NCBI RefSeq assembly: GCF_900626285.1
Contig: NZ_LR131147.1
Span: 1,163,920 to 1,227,919, forward strand
Source: Intestinimonas massiliensis (ex Afouda et al. 2020)
Lineage (GTDB): Bacteria > Bacillota > Clostridia > Oscillospirales > Oscillospiraceae
Length of the DNA stretch: 64,000 bases
Reading direction: 5' to 3'
Notes under the pieces: model-generated
Seen by the model: only the letters and a program-made list of their open reading frames with translations
The model's database searches: none
What the model was told of the DNA's origin: nothing
Shown: positions 43,619 to 50,317 of the stretch, in pieces
Position numbering within the stretch: position 1 is the first letter of the stretch
Layout: each line of letters begins with the position of its first letter
Made by a program: the position numbers and the translations under genes

Positions 43619-43869
43619 GGCTCACCGTCCTCTCGCAGCCTGACCCACCGCAAGATATAATGCTTGCATAGCCCTGCCATGGTCACGGTGGAGCCGCAGC
43701 CTCTCAAGTATGTATGTCCCTGGAAGCTTTCCATACGCCCAACATAATACCGCTCGCTGCGGGCCTGCGTCTTGGGGATCATGTGCAGGACGATCAACTC
43801 GCCGTCAAATGGCCCCAGCTGGGCCCTCCGCCGCAGATCCAGCGGCTGCCACTGATTGGTGCTCCACAT
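43615..43869 (-). CDS. Hypothetical protein
   Basis: The protein has 84 residues. LGPFDGELIVLHMIPKTQARSERYYVG and GCGSTVTMAGLCKHYILRW have no family I recognise. It overlaps the initiator start (ATGA), so it is in the same transcript. A hairpin GCTGTCTG/CAGACAGC at 43951-43972 lies upstream. Confidence 0.6.
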   Translation of the reverse strand: MWSTNQWQPLDLRRRAQLGPFDGELIVLHMIPKTQARSERYYVGRMESFQGHTYLRGCGSTVTMAGLCKHYILRWVRLREDGEP

Positions 43870-43983
43870 TTTGATCCCTCCCCTTGCAAATTCAGGCCTT
43901 TTGTGTTATCATAATTATGGTTTTCATGCACGAAACCATTGTTTGGTCCTGCTGTCTGTGCCCGCAGACAGCGGGGCCTCTTT

Positions 43984-44256
43984 TTATGCCTTCGCACCGG
44001 GCCCACCCTCCTTCTTGTCGGGAGAAAGCCCGGCCATGTCCAGCATCCGCCAGACGGCCAGCAGAGGCAGCTGGCATGGTTCCCCGTTGATGACCTTGCT
44101 CAGGGTCCTTGGGTTGATCCCCAGAGCCTTGGCCTGCTGGGCAAAGGTGATCCGATGGACGGCCTTATAGATCAGCAAGCCATCTGACAGGGCTTTGTGC
44201 CTGTCCGCGATCTTGGCCGCCTCGCGCTGGGCGGCGGTCAGGGCAACTCTCGGCAT
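43984..44256 (-). CDS. HTH-type regulator
   Basis: The protein has 90 residues from the ATG at 44256. ITFAQQAKALGINPRTLSKVINGEPCQLPLLAVWRML is a helix-turn-helix of the XRE kind. It overlaps the preceding regulator by 19 bases. It may control the leftward early operon. Confidence 0.75.
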   Translation of the reverse strand: MPRVALTAAQREAAKIADRHKALSDGLLIYKAVHRITFAQQAKALGINPRTLSKVINGEPCQLPLLAVWRMLDMAGLSPDKKEGGPGAKA

Positions 44257-44711
44257 ATTGTTCCTCCTTCCTGTCGGGCGCACCGCAGCTCCATAATGCT
44301 TTCCATGAGGCCCTGCAACTTCTCCTGAATGGAATCAAACTCCGACCTTTCGGTAGGATCAACAATGTTATCCTCTGCGATCCTAAGTAATCGCCGGAGG
44401 CTGTTGGCAGCCATAAAGGCATCAAAGCGATTGTCCAGTTTCACGCTGGCCTCCAGAACGGACTTGGGCTGGATCTCCGGCACCACACGGTTATACAGGT
44501 TATTTGTGGAATGGACATGCCGGACGATCAGGCTCAGATCGTTGTACAGAATGGACATCAGCTCCACCACATCATTGGATGGAATCCGCTGGCCGGTCTC
44601 ATATGCCCTCAGGCTCTCCACGCTGATGCCCAGCCGCTCCGCTGCCGCTTCCTGCGTCAGTCCGGCAGCCTTACGATAGGTTTTGTAAGTATTCCGGTTC
44701 TCCTCCGGCAT
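44238..44711 (-). CDS. XRE-family regulator with long C-terminal domain
   Basis: The protein has 157 residues. KTYRKAAGLTQEAAAERLGISVESLRAYETGQRIPSNDVV is a standard XRE domain. The helical C-terminus (SVKLDNRFDAFMAANSLRRLLRIAEDN) may oligomerise. It is the first gene of the leftward replication transcript. Confidence 0.88.
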   Translation of the reverse strand: MPEENRNTYKTYRKAAGLTQEAAAERLGISVESLRAYETGQRIPSNDVVELMSILYNDLSLIVRHVHSTNNLYNRVVPEIQPKSVLEASVKLDNRFDAFMAANSLRRLLRIAEDNIVDPTERSEFDSIQEKLQGLMESIMELRCARQEGGTICRELP

Positions 44712-44865
44712 GGTTATTCCCTCCTCATTGGGGTAAAATGGTTATAAGATCAGCTGGCCTCCCGCTCTTCCGGCCTGGCCCGGCCATAGAGGGCGTCAAA
44801 TGGCTGTATCTTGCTCCCCTCCACCGCCAGTGGTAAAATGTGGGCGGTAGGGAGGAGGTGAAATT

Positions 44866-45063
44866 ATGCGTCAGTTGAGCACCAACGAATTGGATCAAAT
44901 CGAGAGAGCCGTATTGGAACAGCTTAATGCTAGCGACGAAGGCCAGGGGGCGGAAGCGATGGCTAACGCCGTCACAAAACTGTCTGCCAGGGTATGCCGG
45001 CTCATGCTCCAGGAATACCAGCGTGCAGCTTCTGATCCAGAGCATCAGCAATCTGATTCATAA
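44866..45063 (+). CDS. Small helical protein
   Basis: The protein has 65 residues, with the strong site GGGAGGAGGTG seven bases before the ATG. STNELDQIERAVLEQLNASDEGQGAEAMANAVTKLSARVCRLML is helical. It is divergent from the XRE gene at 44711 and its 3' end overlaps, on the other strand, the small gene at 45002-45151. Confidence 0.65.
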   Translation: MRQLSTNELDQIERAVLEQLNASDEGQGAEAMANAVTKLSARVCRLMLQEYQRAASDPEHQQSDS

Positions 45064-45151
45064 CCTGATTATTCAGGTCCGCCTGCGGCGTTTGTAGCTC
45101 CATTACAAACGCCGCAATTTCATCTGGGGTCCCAATAATCCGCATTTCCAT
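45002..45151 (-). CDS. Small hypothetical protein
   Basis: This protein of 49 residues begins MEMRIIGTPDEIAAFVMEL and ends KLHAGIPGA. The opening resembles short proteins common near phage cro genes. GGTGAGCGG precedes the ATG, 18 bases after the Cro-like stop. It overlaps the converging small gene by 62 bases. Confidence 0.6.
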   Translation of the reverse strand: MEMRIIGTPDEIAAFVMELQTPQADLNNQVMNQIADALDQKLHAGIPGA

Positions 45152-45169
45152 CCCCGCTCACCTTCTTTC

Positions 45170-45385
45170 TCAGCTCGCCGCATAGTTTCCATCCTTGGAT
45201 ATTTCCCGGCCATAGAGGGCGTCGATAGTGCAGTGAAGCAGATCAGCCAATGCCGGGAGTTTGTCCGCATTGGGCTTTGCCATACCCAGCTCCCACTTCC
45301 GCACAGCAACAACCGAAACGCCCAGACGATCCGCTAACTGTACCCTGGTCAACCCCATGGCCTCTCTAAGTTCCTTGATCCTCAT
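45170..45385 (-). CDS. Cro-like XRE regulator
   Basis: The protein has 71 residues. RIKELREAMGLTRVQLADRLGVSVVAVRKWELG is the HTH and CTIDALYGREISK the end of the fold. It is transcribed away from the LexA-like repressor, the usual cro/cI arrangement. GGAGGTGAGGC lies before the ATG. Confidence 0.88.
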   Translation of the reverse strand: MRIKELREAMGLTRVQLADRLGVSVVAVRKWELGMAKPNADKLPALADLLHCTIDALYGREISKDGNYAAS

Positions 45386-45449
45386 ACAGCCTCACCTCCT
45401 TTGGGGCTTGTTCATATTTCTTCCATGTGATAGAATAAAACCACAGGTT

Positions 45450-45590
45450 TCCGGCGATAGGCTACGCCGAGCCGAGCCCTTTAGAGGGAAGGCGTAACGA
45501 CTGGACACGGAGCATCCCACCGGGATGAAGGCACAGTCTGAACTCATAGGTAACTATGAGAGGCGGGCAGAAATGACCCGTCCCTGCTTG
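45450..45590 (+). ncRNA. Group I intron catalytic core (apparently 5'-truncated)
   Basis: The order of elements is that of a group I intron 3' half. P5-like GGCG...ACGCC and GAGCC are at 45453-45475, a P6-like CCCTTTAGAGGG hairpin follows, then P7 5' strand ACGACTG near 45497-45503. P3'-like ACACGGAGC comes next, then P8 CATCCC-ACC-GGGATG (45513-45527), P7 3' strand CAGTCTG (45534-45540) and P9 CTCATAG-GTAA-CTATGAG with a GNRA loop (45543-45560). The run ACGCCGAGCC and GATGAAGGCACAGTC closely follow tRNA-intron cores from Azoarcus and Anabaena as I recall them. P1, P2 and the 5' strand of P3 were not found, so it may be a remnant. Confidence 0.75.
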
Positions 45591-45609
45591 TAGCAGAGTA
45601 ACAATTTGG

Positions 45610-45810
45610 ATGTCCATCGGTATTTCTGGCATGTCTAAGGCCCTTTGTGACTACGAAGGCATTGGCTCTGCCCTGCGCGAAGCTAATAGCCTCATGGAAG
45701 GTATTTCCGAGGCTACTTCTGGTTTCACCCGTTCCCTCAACTTTATGCCTACTGACGACGAGGTGAATTATCGCCCTGCTGCCTGGCAACAGGCGGTTTG
45801 CACTCCGTAA
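45610..45810 (+). pseudogene. Unassigned open frame downstream of the intron core
   Basis: A frame of 66 residues (SIGISGMSKALCDYEGIG ... WQQAVCTP) without a good ribosome binding site lies between the intron core and the repressor promoter. It is open upstream to 45577, within the intron's 3' end. It may be a 3' exon remnant of an interrupted gene. No family recognised; coding status doubtful. Confidence 0.25.
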
Positions 45811-45871
45811 ATTCGGCGGACACCTACCCGACCGGCAACCTGTGGTTTCATTCTGGCATAATCATAATCCG

Positions 45872-45943
45872 TAAATTTATGTTTGTCAATTCAATATCCT
45901 TAAATTTATGTTTTTTGTCATTCTGTCAAATTCTTTATATAAG
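45872..45943 (+). promoter_or_regulatory. Repressor promoter and repeated operator-like sequences
   Basis: TAAATTTATG occurs at 45872-45881 and 45901-45910, 29 bases apart, each followed by TTTGTCA-like sequence. TTGTCA (45915-45920) and TATAAG (45938-45943) are 17 bases apart and could form the repressor promoter, giving a very short leader. Confidence 0.55.
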
Positions 45944-45956
45944 GGTGTGTTTTCCC

Positions 45957-46577
45957 TTGGACATTGATATTTTTGTGCAAAATGTAAAGGCCATCTGCAA
46001 AGCCAAGGGTACAAACCCAACTGCTGCCTGCGAAGCAAGCGGCGCTGGCCGTAATTTTATGGACAACATAAAAAAGGGGAGCATCCCCTCTGTGGCCAAG
46101 GTACAGATGCTAGCTGACTACCTTGGGGTGACCACCAGCGAGCTGCTGGGCGAGGCTTCTGGTAGTTCTTCTGCCGGCATCCGTATTCCCGTACTTGGCA
46201 CCATCCCGGCCGGCATCCCACTGGAGGCCATTGAGGACATTCTGGACTGGGAGGAGATCCCGGCGGCCTGGGGCTCCGGCGACCGGCAGTATTTTGGTCT
46301 TCGGGTCAAAGGGGACAGCATGTACCCCCGCTATCTGGAGGGAGACACTGTCATCCTCCGCAAAGAAACGACCTGCGAGAGCGGCGACGACTGCGCCGTC
46401 TTAGTCAACGGCGAAGAGGCCACCCTCAAGCAGGTCATGATAAAAGGGGACGGCAGCCTGGAGCTGCGCCCCACCAATCCGGTTTATCCTCCGCGCATCT
46501 ACTCCCCCGGCGAGATCGAATCCCTTCCCGTCCAGATCATCGGCGTGGTGGTAGAACTGCGGCGGAAGATAAAATAA
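45957..46577 (+). CDS. LexA/CI-like phage repressor (XRE + peptidase S24)
   Basis: The protein has 206 residues from a TTG. The N-terminal HTH includes VKAICKAKGTNPTAACEASGAG and VQMLADYLGVTTSELLG. The auto-cleavage pair Ala85-Gly86 sits in LGTIPAGIP, catalytic Ser121 in KGDSMYPRYLEGD and Lys158 in EEATLKQVM. RecA-stimulated self-cleavage would trigger induction. TTG at 45957 has AAGGGTG upstream; no ATG fits, and the frame upstream is AT-rich non-coding DNA. Confidence 0.92.
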   Translation: MDIDIFVQNVKAICKAKGTNPTAACEASGAGRNFMDNIKKGSIPSVAKVQMLADYLGVTTSELLGEASGSSSAGIRIPVLGTIPAGIPLEAIEDILDWEEIPAAWGSGDRQYFGLRVKGDSMYPRYLEGDTVILRKETTCESGDDCAVLVNGEEATLKQVMIKGDGSLELRPTNPVYPPRIYSPGEIESLPVQIIGVVVELRRKIK

Positions 46578-46625
46578 AAAAGTGTCCAAGTTGGACACAA
46601 AAAGAGAGAGGATGGAGGATTTAGC

Positions 46626-47717
46626 ATGGATTTTATTGACCAACTAAAGCAGTTTTCAAAGCGTGTGGAGAGTATGAAAGATTCAATTTCCACAGAAGAA
46701 GCCACAAAAACGGCCATTATCATGCCCTTTTTCTCCATGCTCGGGTATGATGTTTTCAATCCTCAGGAATTTGTCCCGGAGTTTACTGCAGATGTGGGAA
46801 TTAAGAAAGGTGAGAAAGTTGACTATGCCATCATCAAAGATGGCGATCCGGTAATCCTCATAGAGTGCAAGTCGATATCTGAAAACCTGGATAGGCACGA
46901 CTCTCAGTTGTTCCGTTATTTTGGAACAACTACCGCAAAGTTCGCTATCCTTACAAATGGCATTGTATATCGTTTCTATACGGATCTGGATAACCCAAAC
47001 AAAATGGATGATGACCCCTTCCTGACTATCAATATTCTTGATATCCGGGAAAATCAGGTTCCTGAACTCAAAAAATTCTGTAAGTCTGTTTTTGATATTG
47101 ACTCCATTTTTAGCACCGCATCTGAGCTAAAATATGTTCACGAATTCAAGTCAGTTTTCACCGAGCAGCTCAATAACCCCTCTGACGATCTTCTCCGCTT
47201 TTTCCTCCAGGATTGCTACTCCGCCCCGAAAACGCAAAGTGTTTTGGAAAAATTCCGTCCCATTTTAAAAAAAGCACTCAACGATCTTATCAGTGAAATG
47301 ATGAATGATAAGATCAAAACTGCCTTGGGAGGCAGCGGGGGCAACGTCTCTATCAGTGACAGCAAAACAGCTGAAGAACCTGCTACCACTGTTACAGAGC
47401 AGCCGGAAGATGAGAAAAAGGCCCCCAACATTGTCACAACCGAAGAAGAGTTGGAGGCCTTTTTCATTATCAAGAATCTTTTGTCTGATATTGTAGATAT
47501 CCATGACATTACCTATAAGGATACCGAATCGTATATCAACATCCTGTATAAAGCGAACACCAGGAAGTGGATCTGTCGGCTTCGCCTAACCGAGAATCTC
47601 AAAACACTAATTATCCCAGATGAGAACAAAAAAGACATCAAGTACCCTCTCGCAGATATCTATGACCTCAAAGGCTATCACGACCAGCTTGCAGAAGTTC
47701 TCCAGCGATACATATAA
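46626..47717 (+). CDS. HsdR N-terminal-like nuclease protein (candidate prophage defence gene)
   Basis: The protein has 363 residues. The N-terminal 190 match the type I restriction HsdR-N-like domain with a PD-(D/E)xK site: Asp66 in KVDYAII, Glu80 and Lys82 in LIECKS, then Gln94 in HDSQLFRYF. ATKTAIIMPFFSMLGYDVFNP is the typical opening. There is no helicase domain. A linker (about 235-275) leads to a second small domain (TYKDTESYINILYKANTRKWICRLRL). Base composition is much more A+T-rich than the structural genes, and it lies in the cargo slot between repressor and integrase. Confidence 0.8.
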   Translation: MDFIDQLKQFSKRVESMKDSISTEEATKTAIIMPFFSMLGYDVFNPQEFVPEFTADVGIKKGEKVDYAIIKDGDPVILIECKSISENLDRHDSQLFRYFGTTTAKFAILTNGIVYRFYTDLDNPNKMDDDPFLTINILDIRENQVPELKKFCKSVFDIDSIFSTASELKYVHEFKSVFTEQLNNPSDDLLRFFLQDCYSAPKTQSVLEKFRPILKKALNDLISEMMNDKIKTALGGSGGNVSISDSKTAEEPATTVTEQPEDEKKAPNIVTTEEELEAFFIIKNLLSDIVDIHDITYKDTESYINILYKANTRKWICRLRLTENLKTLIIPDENKKDIKYPLADIYDLKGYHDQLAEVLQRYI

Positions 47718-47774
47718 TTGCATTTGACAAGTGGTGGCCTGTGAAAGATCACCCCCGGACATGGTCTGAAACAT

Positions 47775-47801
47775 AAAAAGAGCCGGGGCTTTCGCCCCGG
47801 C
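47775..47801. terminator. GC-rich hairpin after the nuclease gene
   Basis: GCCGGGGC-TTTC-GCCCCGGC at 47782-47801. The T tract is on the minus strand (AAAAAG precedes it on plus), so its effect on the plus-strand transcript is uncertain. Confidence 0.5.
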
Positions 47802-47856
47802 CATGCTAAAAACACCTCCACCCAGGTATTTAGGATAATTGAAAGGTGTGATAATC

Positions 47857-48621
47857 TTGGAGCCAAATGAGCTAAAGGAAAAAGCACTTGATGATCTATC
47901 TGCTTTTTTAGACTCTCTCGATCCAAAGCGGTGTCGCGTTTTATCCTACTGGATCAGTGACTATGTTCGTTTTCTCCGTAAAGAAGATGAATTTGACCCT
48001 AAAAAGCTGGTTCGTTATAAGCGGGGTTCTATTGTAAAAGTTCATCTCGGTTACCGAATCGGAAGTGAAGAAGGTGGCCTGCATTATGCTGTTGTGTTGG
48101 ATGTGAAAAATGCACTGTCCTCTAACACCGTCACCATTATACCCCTCACTTCAATTAAAGAAAGCACTGATTTGGACAATTTGCACTTTACTAAGATTAG
48201 TCTTGGAGACGAGATTTATCTGACCTTGAGCGAAAAGCTGACCGCTGCGACCGCTGATATAAAAGCAATTCAGGATGCCTTGTCTGCAAAACTTGACAAA
48301 ATAGAGGCGAATCCATTTGATCCTTCCGCACCTGACTATAAGATCCGCCTGGCAGAACGACGCACGGAGATTATGGTATTGCGAGAACAACTGGAAATTT
48401 GGAAACGCAAGGCATTAAATGTGATGCGGCTCGAGAAAGAAATTGGGAAAATGAAACGTGGCAGCATAGCGCTAGTCGGGCAGATCACTACAGTCAGTAA
48501 AATTCGCATTTACGATCCCCTTTATCCATCTGATTCTCTGGCAAGCATCCATCTCTCTGATGCTGCATTGGACAAACTGGACCAAAAAGTGAAAGAGCTT
48601 TATACTTACGAAAAGAAATAA
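47857..48621 (+). CDS. PemK/MazF-fold protein (toxin-like)
   Basis: The protein has 254 residues from a TTG with AAAGGTGTG upstream. The MazF/PemK barrel is recognisable as YKRGSIVKVHLGYRIGSEEGGLHYAVVL, NTVTIIPLTS and, after a long helical insertion (about 125-190), GSIALVGQITTVSKIRIYDP and LSDAALDKLDQKV. MazF-fold proteins are usually sequence-specific RNases. No classical protein antitoxin gene is adjacent; instead a structured small RNA follows. A+T-rich like the nuclease gene. Confidence 0.82.
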   Translation: MEPNELKEKALDDLSAFLDSLDPKRCRVLSYWISDYVRFLRKEDEFDPKKLVRYKRGSIVKVHLGYRIGSEEGGLHYAVVLDVKNALSSNTVTIIPLTSIKESTDLDNLHFTKISLGDEIYLTLSEKLTAATADIKAIQDALSAKLDKIEANPFDPSAPDYKIRLAERRTEIMVLREQLEIWKRKALNVMRLEKEIGKMKRGSIALVGQITTVSKIRIYDPLYPSDSLASIHLSDAALDKLDQKVKELYTYEKK

Positions 48622-48648
48622 TTGGGTGTACGAGGACATGCAACAAAC

Positions 48649-48677
48649 TTGACAATTTGCATATCCTGTGATAGGAT
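48649..48677 (+). promoter_or_regulatory. Strong promoter for a small RNA
   Basis: TTGACA at 48649-48654 and TAGGAT at 48672-48677 with 17-base spacing, 28 bases after the PemK-like stop. Confidence 0.78.
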
Positions 48678-48683
48678 GATTAA

Positions 48684-48782
48684 GCAAACAGAGCCGTTTA
48701 CCGGCGCTGTAAAAGACTTAGCCGCTTGCCGGCACTTGAAAAATCATCCGAAAGGGCCGCCCATTTTGGGCGGCCCTTTCAC
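48684..48782 (+). ncRNA. Putative small RNA with two tandem hairpin repeats
   Basis: About 100 bases lie between the promoter at 48649 and a perfect terminator (GGGCCGCCC-ATTTT-GGGCGGCCC-TTT, 48754-48779). The interior holds two 28-base units, 48692-48719 and 48720-48747, identical at 20 of 28 bases, each containing a GCCG...CGGC hairpin followed by an A-rich segment. There is no credible open frame. It lies between the PemK-like gene and the integrase. Confidence 0.65.
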
Positions 48783-48881
48783 ATGTTTATGAACCTGTAC
48801 AGTCTTGGAACCCTTTCACCTTATCGTATGCAGCAGCACAAAAAGCATTTTACTCTCCATGCAAAGAGAAGGAGATTGGAA

Positions 48882-49919
48882 ATGAAAGCAAAGCTGAAGA
48901 ATCCGACGCCGGTGCAGCTTCCATCCGGCTCCTGGCGCTGTCAGGTGATGGTCAATGGCCAGCGGATCAGTGTGGTAGATCAGGATCCCGCTGTGGCTCA
49001 CGCCAAGGCCCTGGCTCTGAAGGCAGGGATTATCCATAAGAATAAATCCCCTCAGGCCATGACCGTAGGGGATGCCATTGATCGCTATATAGAAAGCAAG
49101 GACAGCGTCCTCTCCCCTGCCACCGTAGCTGGGTACAAGCGGCTGCGGGAACACGCCCTCCAGGAGCTGATGGGTATCCGCCTGTCCATGCTGACGCAGG
49201 AAGCCGTCCAACGGGCCGTGAACAAGATGGCCAAGGACAAGTCGCCAAAGAGCGTGAGAAACGCCCACGGCCTCCTCAGCGCTGCTCTGGCCGTCTATCG
49301 GCCCGACATGGTGCTGCGCACCACACTGCCGCAGAAGAAGCGCTATGAGGCAGCCGTGCCGTCTGGAGAGGATGTGCAGGCCATCATGGCAGCCGCCAGG
49401 AGCACAAAGGAGGAGTTGCCCATCCTGCTGGCCGTCTGGCTTGGCCTCCGGATGTCGGAGATCCTGGGCTTGAAGGGTGAGGATGTAGACGGAAACGTCC
49501 TCCATATCCGCCGGGCACTGGTGGACGAGGGCGAGAAGGGCACAAAGACCTATGGCTCCCAGCGGGATCTGCCGCTCCCGGACTATATCAGGAGCCTGAT
49601 GGATCCCAAGCCAGGCGAACACCTTGTGAAGCTCACCAGGCGTTCTCTGTACTGCCGGTTCCAGGCCGTGTGCAAAAAAGCCGGTGTGCAGCACTACCGC
49701 TTCCACGATCTGCGGCATATCAATGCCTCGGTCATGCTGGCTCTGGGCGTCCCAAACAAGTACGCCCAGGAGCGCATGGGGCATGCCACTGACAACATGC
49801 TCAAGACCGTCTATCAGCACACAATGAGCGCCGAGAGTGCTGAAGCTGCCCAGCAGGTAGACGCCTATTTCAGCAACATTTTGCACACGATTTTACACAC
49901 AGATTCCGAGGATACCTAG
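48882..49919 (+). CDS. int: Tyrosine recombinase (phage integrase)
   Basis: The protein has 345 residues. An N-terminal arm-binding domain is followed by a SAM-like core-binding domain (VGDAIDRYIESKDSVLSPATVAGYKRL). The catalytic domain has Arg190 (GLRMSEIL), His275 and Arg278 (FHDLRH), His301 (MGHAT) and Tyr311 (VYQHT). AAGGAG is seven bases before the ATG at 48882. The gene ends 31 bases from attR, the normal place for an integrase that uses a tRNA 3' end. Confidence 0.95.
   Translation: MKAKLKNPTPVQLPSGSWRCQVMVNGQRISVVDQDPAVAHAKALALKAGIIHKNKSPQAMTVGDAIDRYIESKDSVLSPATVAGYKRLREHALQELMGIRLSMLTQEAVQRAVNKMAKDKSPKSVRNAHGLLSAALAVYRPDMVLRTTLPQKKRYEAAVPSGEDVQAIMAAARSTKEELPILLAVWLGLRMSEILGLKGEDVDGNVLHIRRALVDEGEKGTKTYGSQRDLPLPDYIRSLMDPKPGEHLVKLTRRSLYCRFQAVCKKAGVQHYRFHDLRHINASVMLALGVPNKYAQERMGHATDNMLKTVYQHTMSAESAEAAQQVDAYFSNILHTILHTDSEDT
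49882..49900 (+). promoter_or_regulatory. Candidate integrase arm-type site, right end
   Basis: TGCACACGATTTTACACAC lies inside the last codons of the integrase gene and matches 8632-8650 at 17 of 19 positions. Confidence 0.5.
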
Positions 49920-49950
49920 AGCCACAGCCGATTAAGCGAAATAATATGCC

Positions 49951-49976
49951 GGGTTCGAATCCCCGACGGGTCACCA
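49951..49976 (+). repeat. attR core, 26-bp direct repeat of the tRNA-Lys 3' end
   Basis: Identical to 8479-8504. The rest of the tRNA gene is absent here, so this is the displaced end created by integration. Confidence 0.93.
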
Positions 49977-49984
49977 TAAAATCA

Positions 49985-50031
49985 AAACGGTATAGATGCC
50001 ACTGGCGAAAAGCCAGTGGCATCAACCGTTT
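49985..50031 (+). terminator. Displaced host terminator of the tRNA operon
   Basis: A 12-bp stem GATGCCACTGGC / GCCAGTGGCATC (49995-50023) is extended by flanking AAACGGT / ACCGTTT. Before integration it would have lain just after tRNA-Lys. A second hairpin, CGGGCT/AGCCCG, is at about 50033-50049. Confidence 0.75.
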
Positions 50032-50149
50032 CCGGGCTTTTTTAGCCCGAAAATCCATGGATTCTTCCATAGATGCCAACCGCTGTTTCCCCCTAACTGA
50101 TGGGATTCGAACCCCCATTTTTCAGCAGCTGGCAAAGACAAAACCATGC

Positions 50150-50298
50150 GGCGCCCTTTTTGAAGGAATCATTTTCAAAAAGGGCGCCGTTTTTCATATG
50201 CAAATATTTCACGAAATTGAGGGCGCCGTTTTGTTGGTCTTGATGATCATCAAAGCAGCGCCCTTTTTTTGTTCCCCCCAAAAACCAAAAAGGGCGCC
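50150..50298 (+). promoter_or_regulatory. Leader with repeated GGGCGCC segments and alternative hairpins
   Basis: A 15-bp perfect inverted repeat (50150-50164 with 50174-50188, GGCGCCCTTTTTGAA) is followed by GTTTTT. A second hairpin, GGGCGC (50221) with GCGCCC (about 50258) then T7, follows. AAAAAGGGCGCC recurs at 50287-50298 and could instead pair with either C-rich arm. Two terminators with mutually exclusive pairings lie directly before the first element gene, suggesting attenuation or antitermination. Confidence 0.6.
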
Positions 50299-50317
50299 AG
50301 CCCAAGGAGGTCGGAAA

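Larger units (their letters stand above)
8479..49976. mobile_element. Contractile-tail (myovirus-like, PBSX/XkdK-type) prophage, about 41.5 kb
   Basis: It is bounded by a 26-bp tRNA-Lys-derived direct repeat, with the integrase gene 31 bases inside attR and lysis genes just inside attL. It has complete packaging, capsid, connector, sheath, tube, tape-measure, baseplate, fibre and lysis modules in standard order, plus replication, repressor and cargo genes. I saw no obvious frameshifted structural gene other than the expected programmed one, so it may be inducible. Confidence 0.95.

Noticed and set aside
44750..44824. Minus-strand 24-residue frame ending with FDALYGRARPEEREAS, similar to the end of the Cro-like protein at 45170
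   Set aside because: No ribosome binding site and no HTH region. It looks like the decayed 3' end of a second regulator rather than a working gene.
48692..48747. Two-repeat CRISPR array or tracrRNA
   Set aside because: Units are 28 bases with no spacer between them, no cas genes are nearby, and the unit forms its own hairpin and ends at a terminator.
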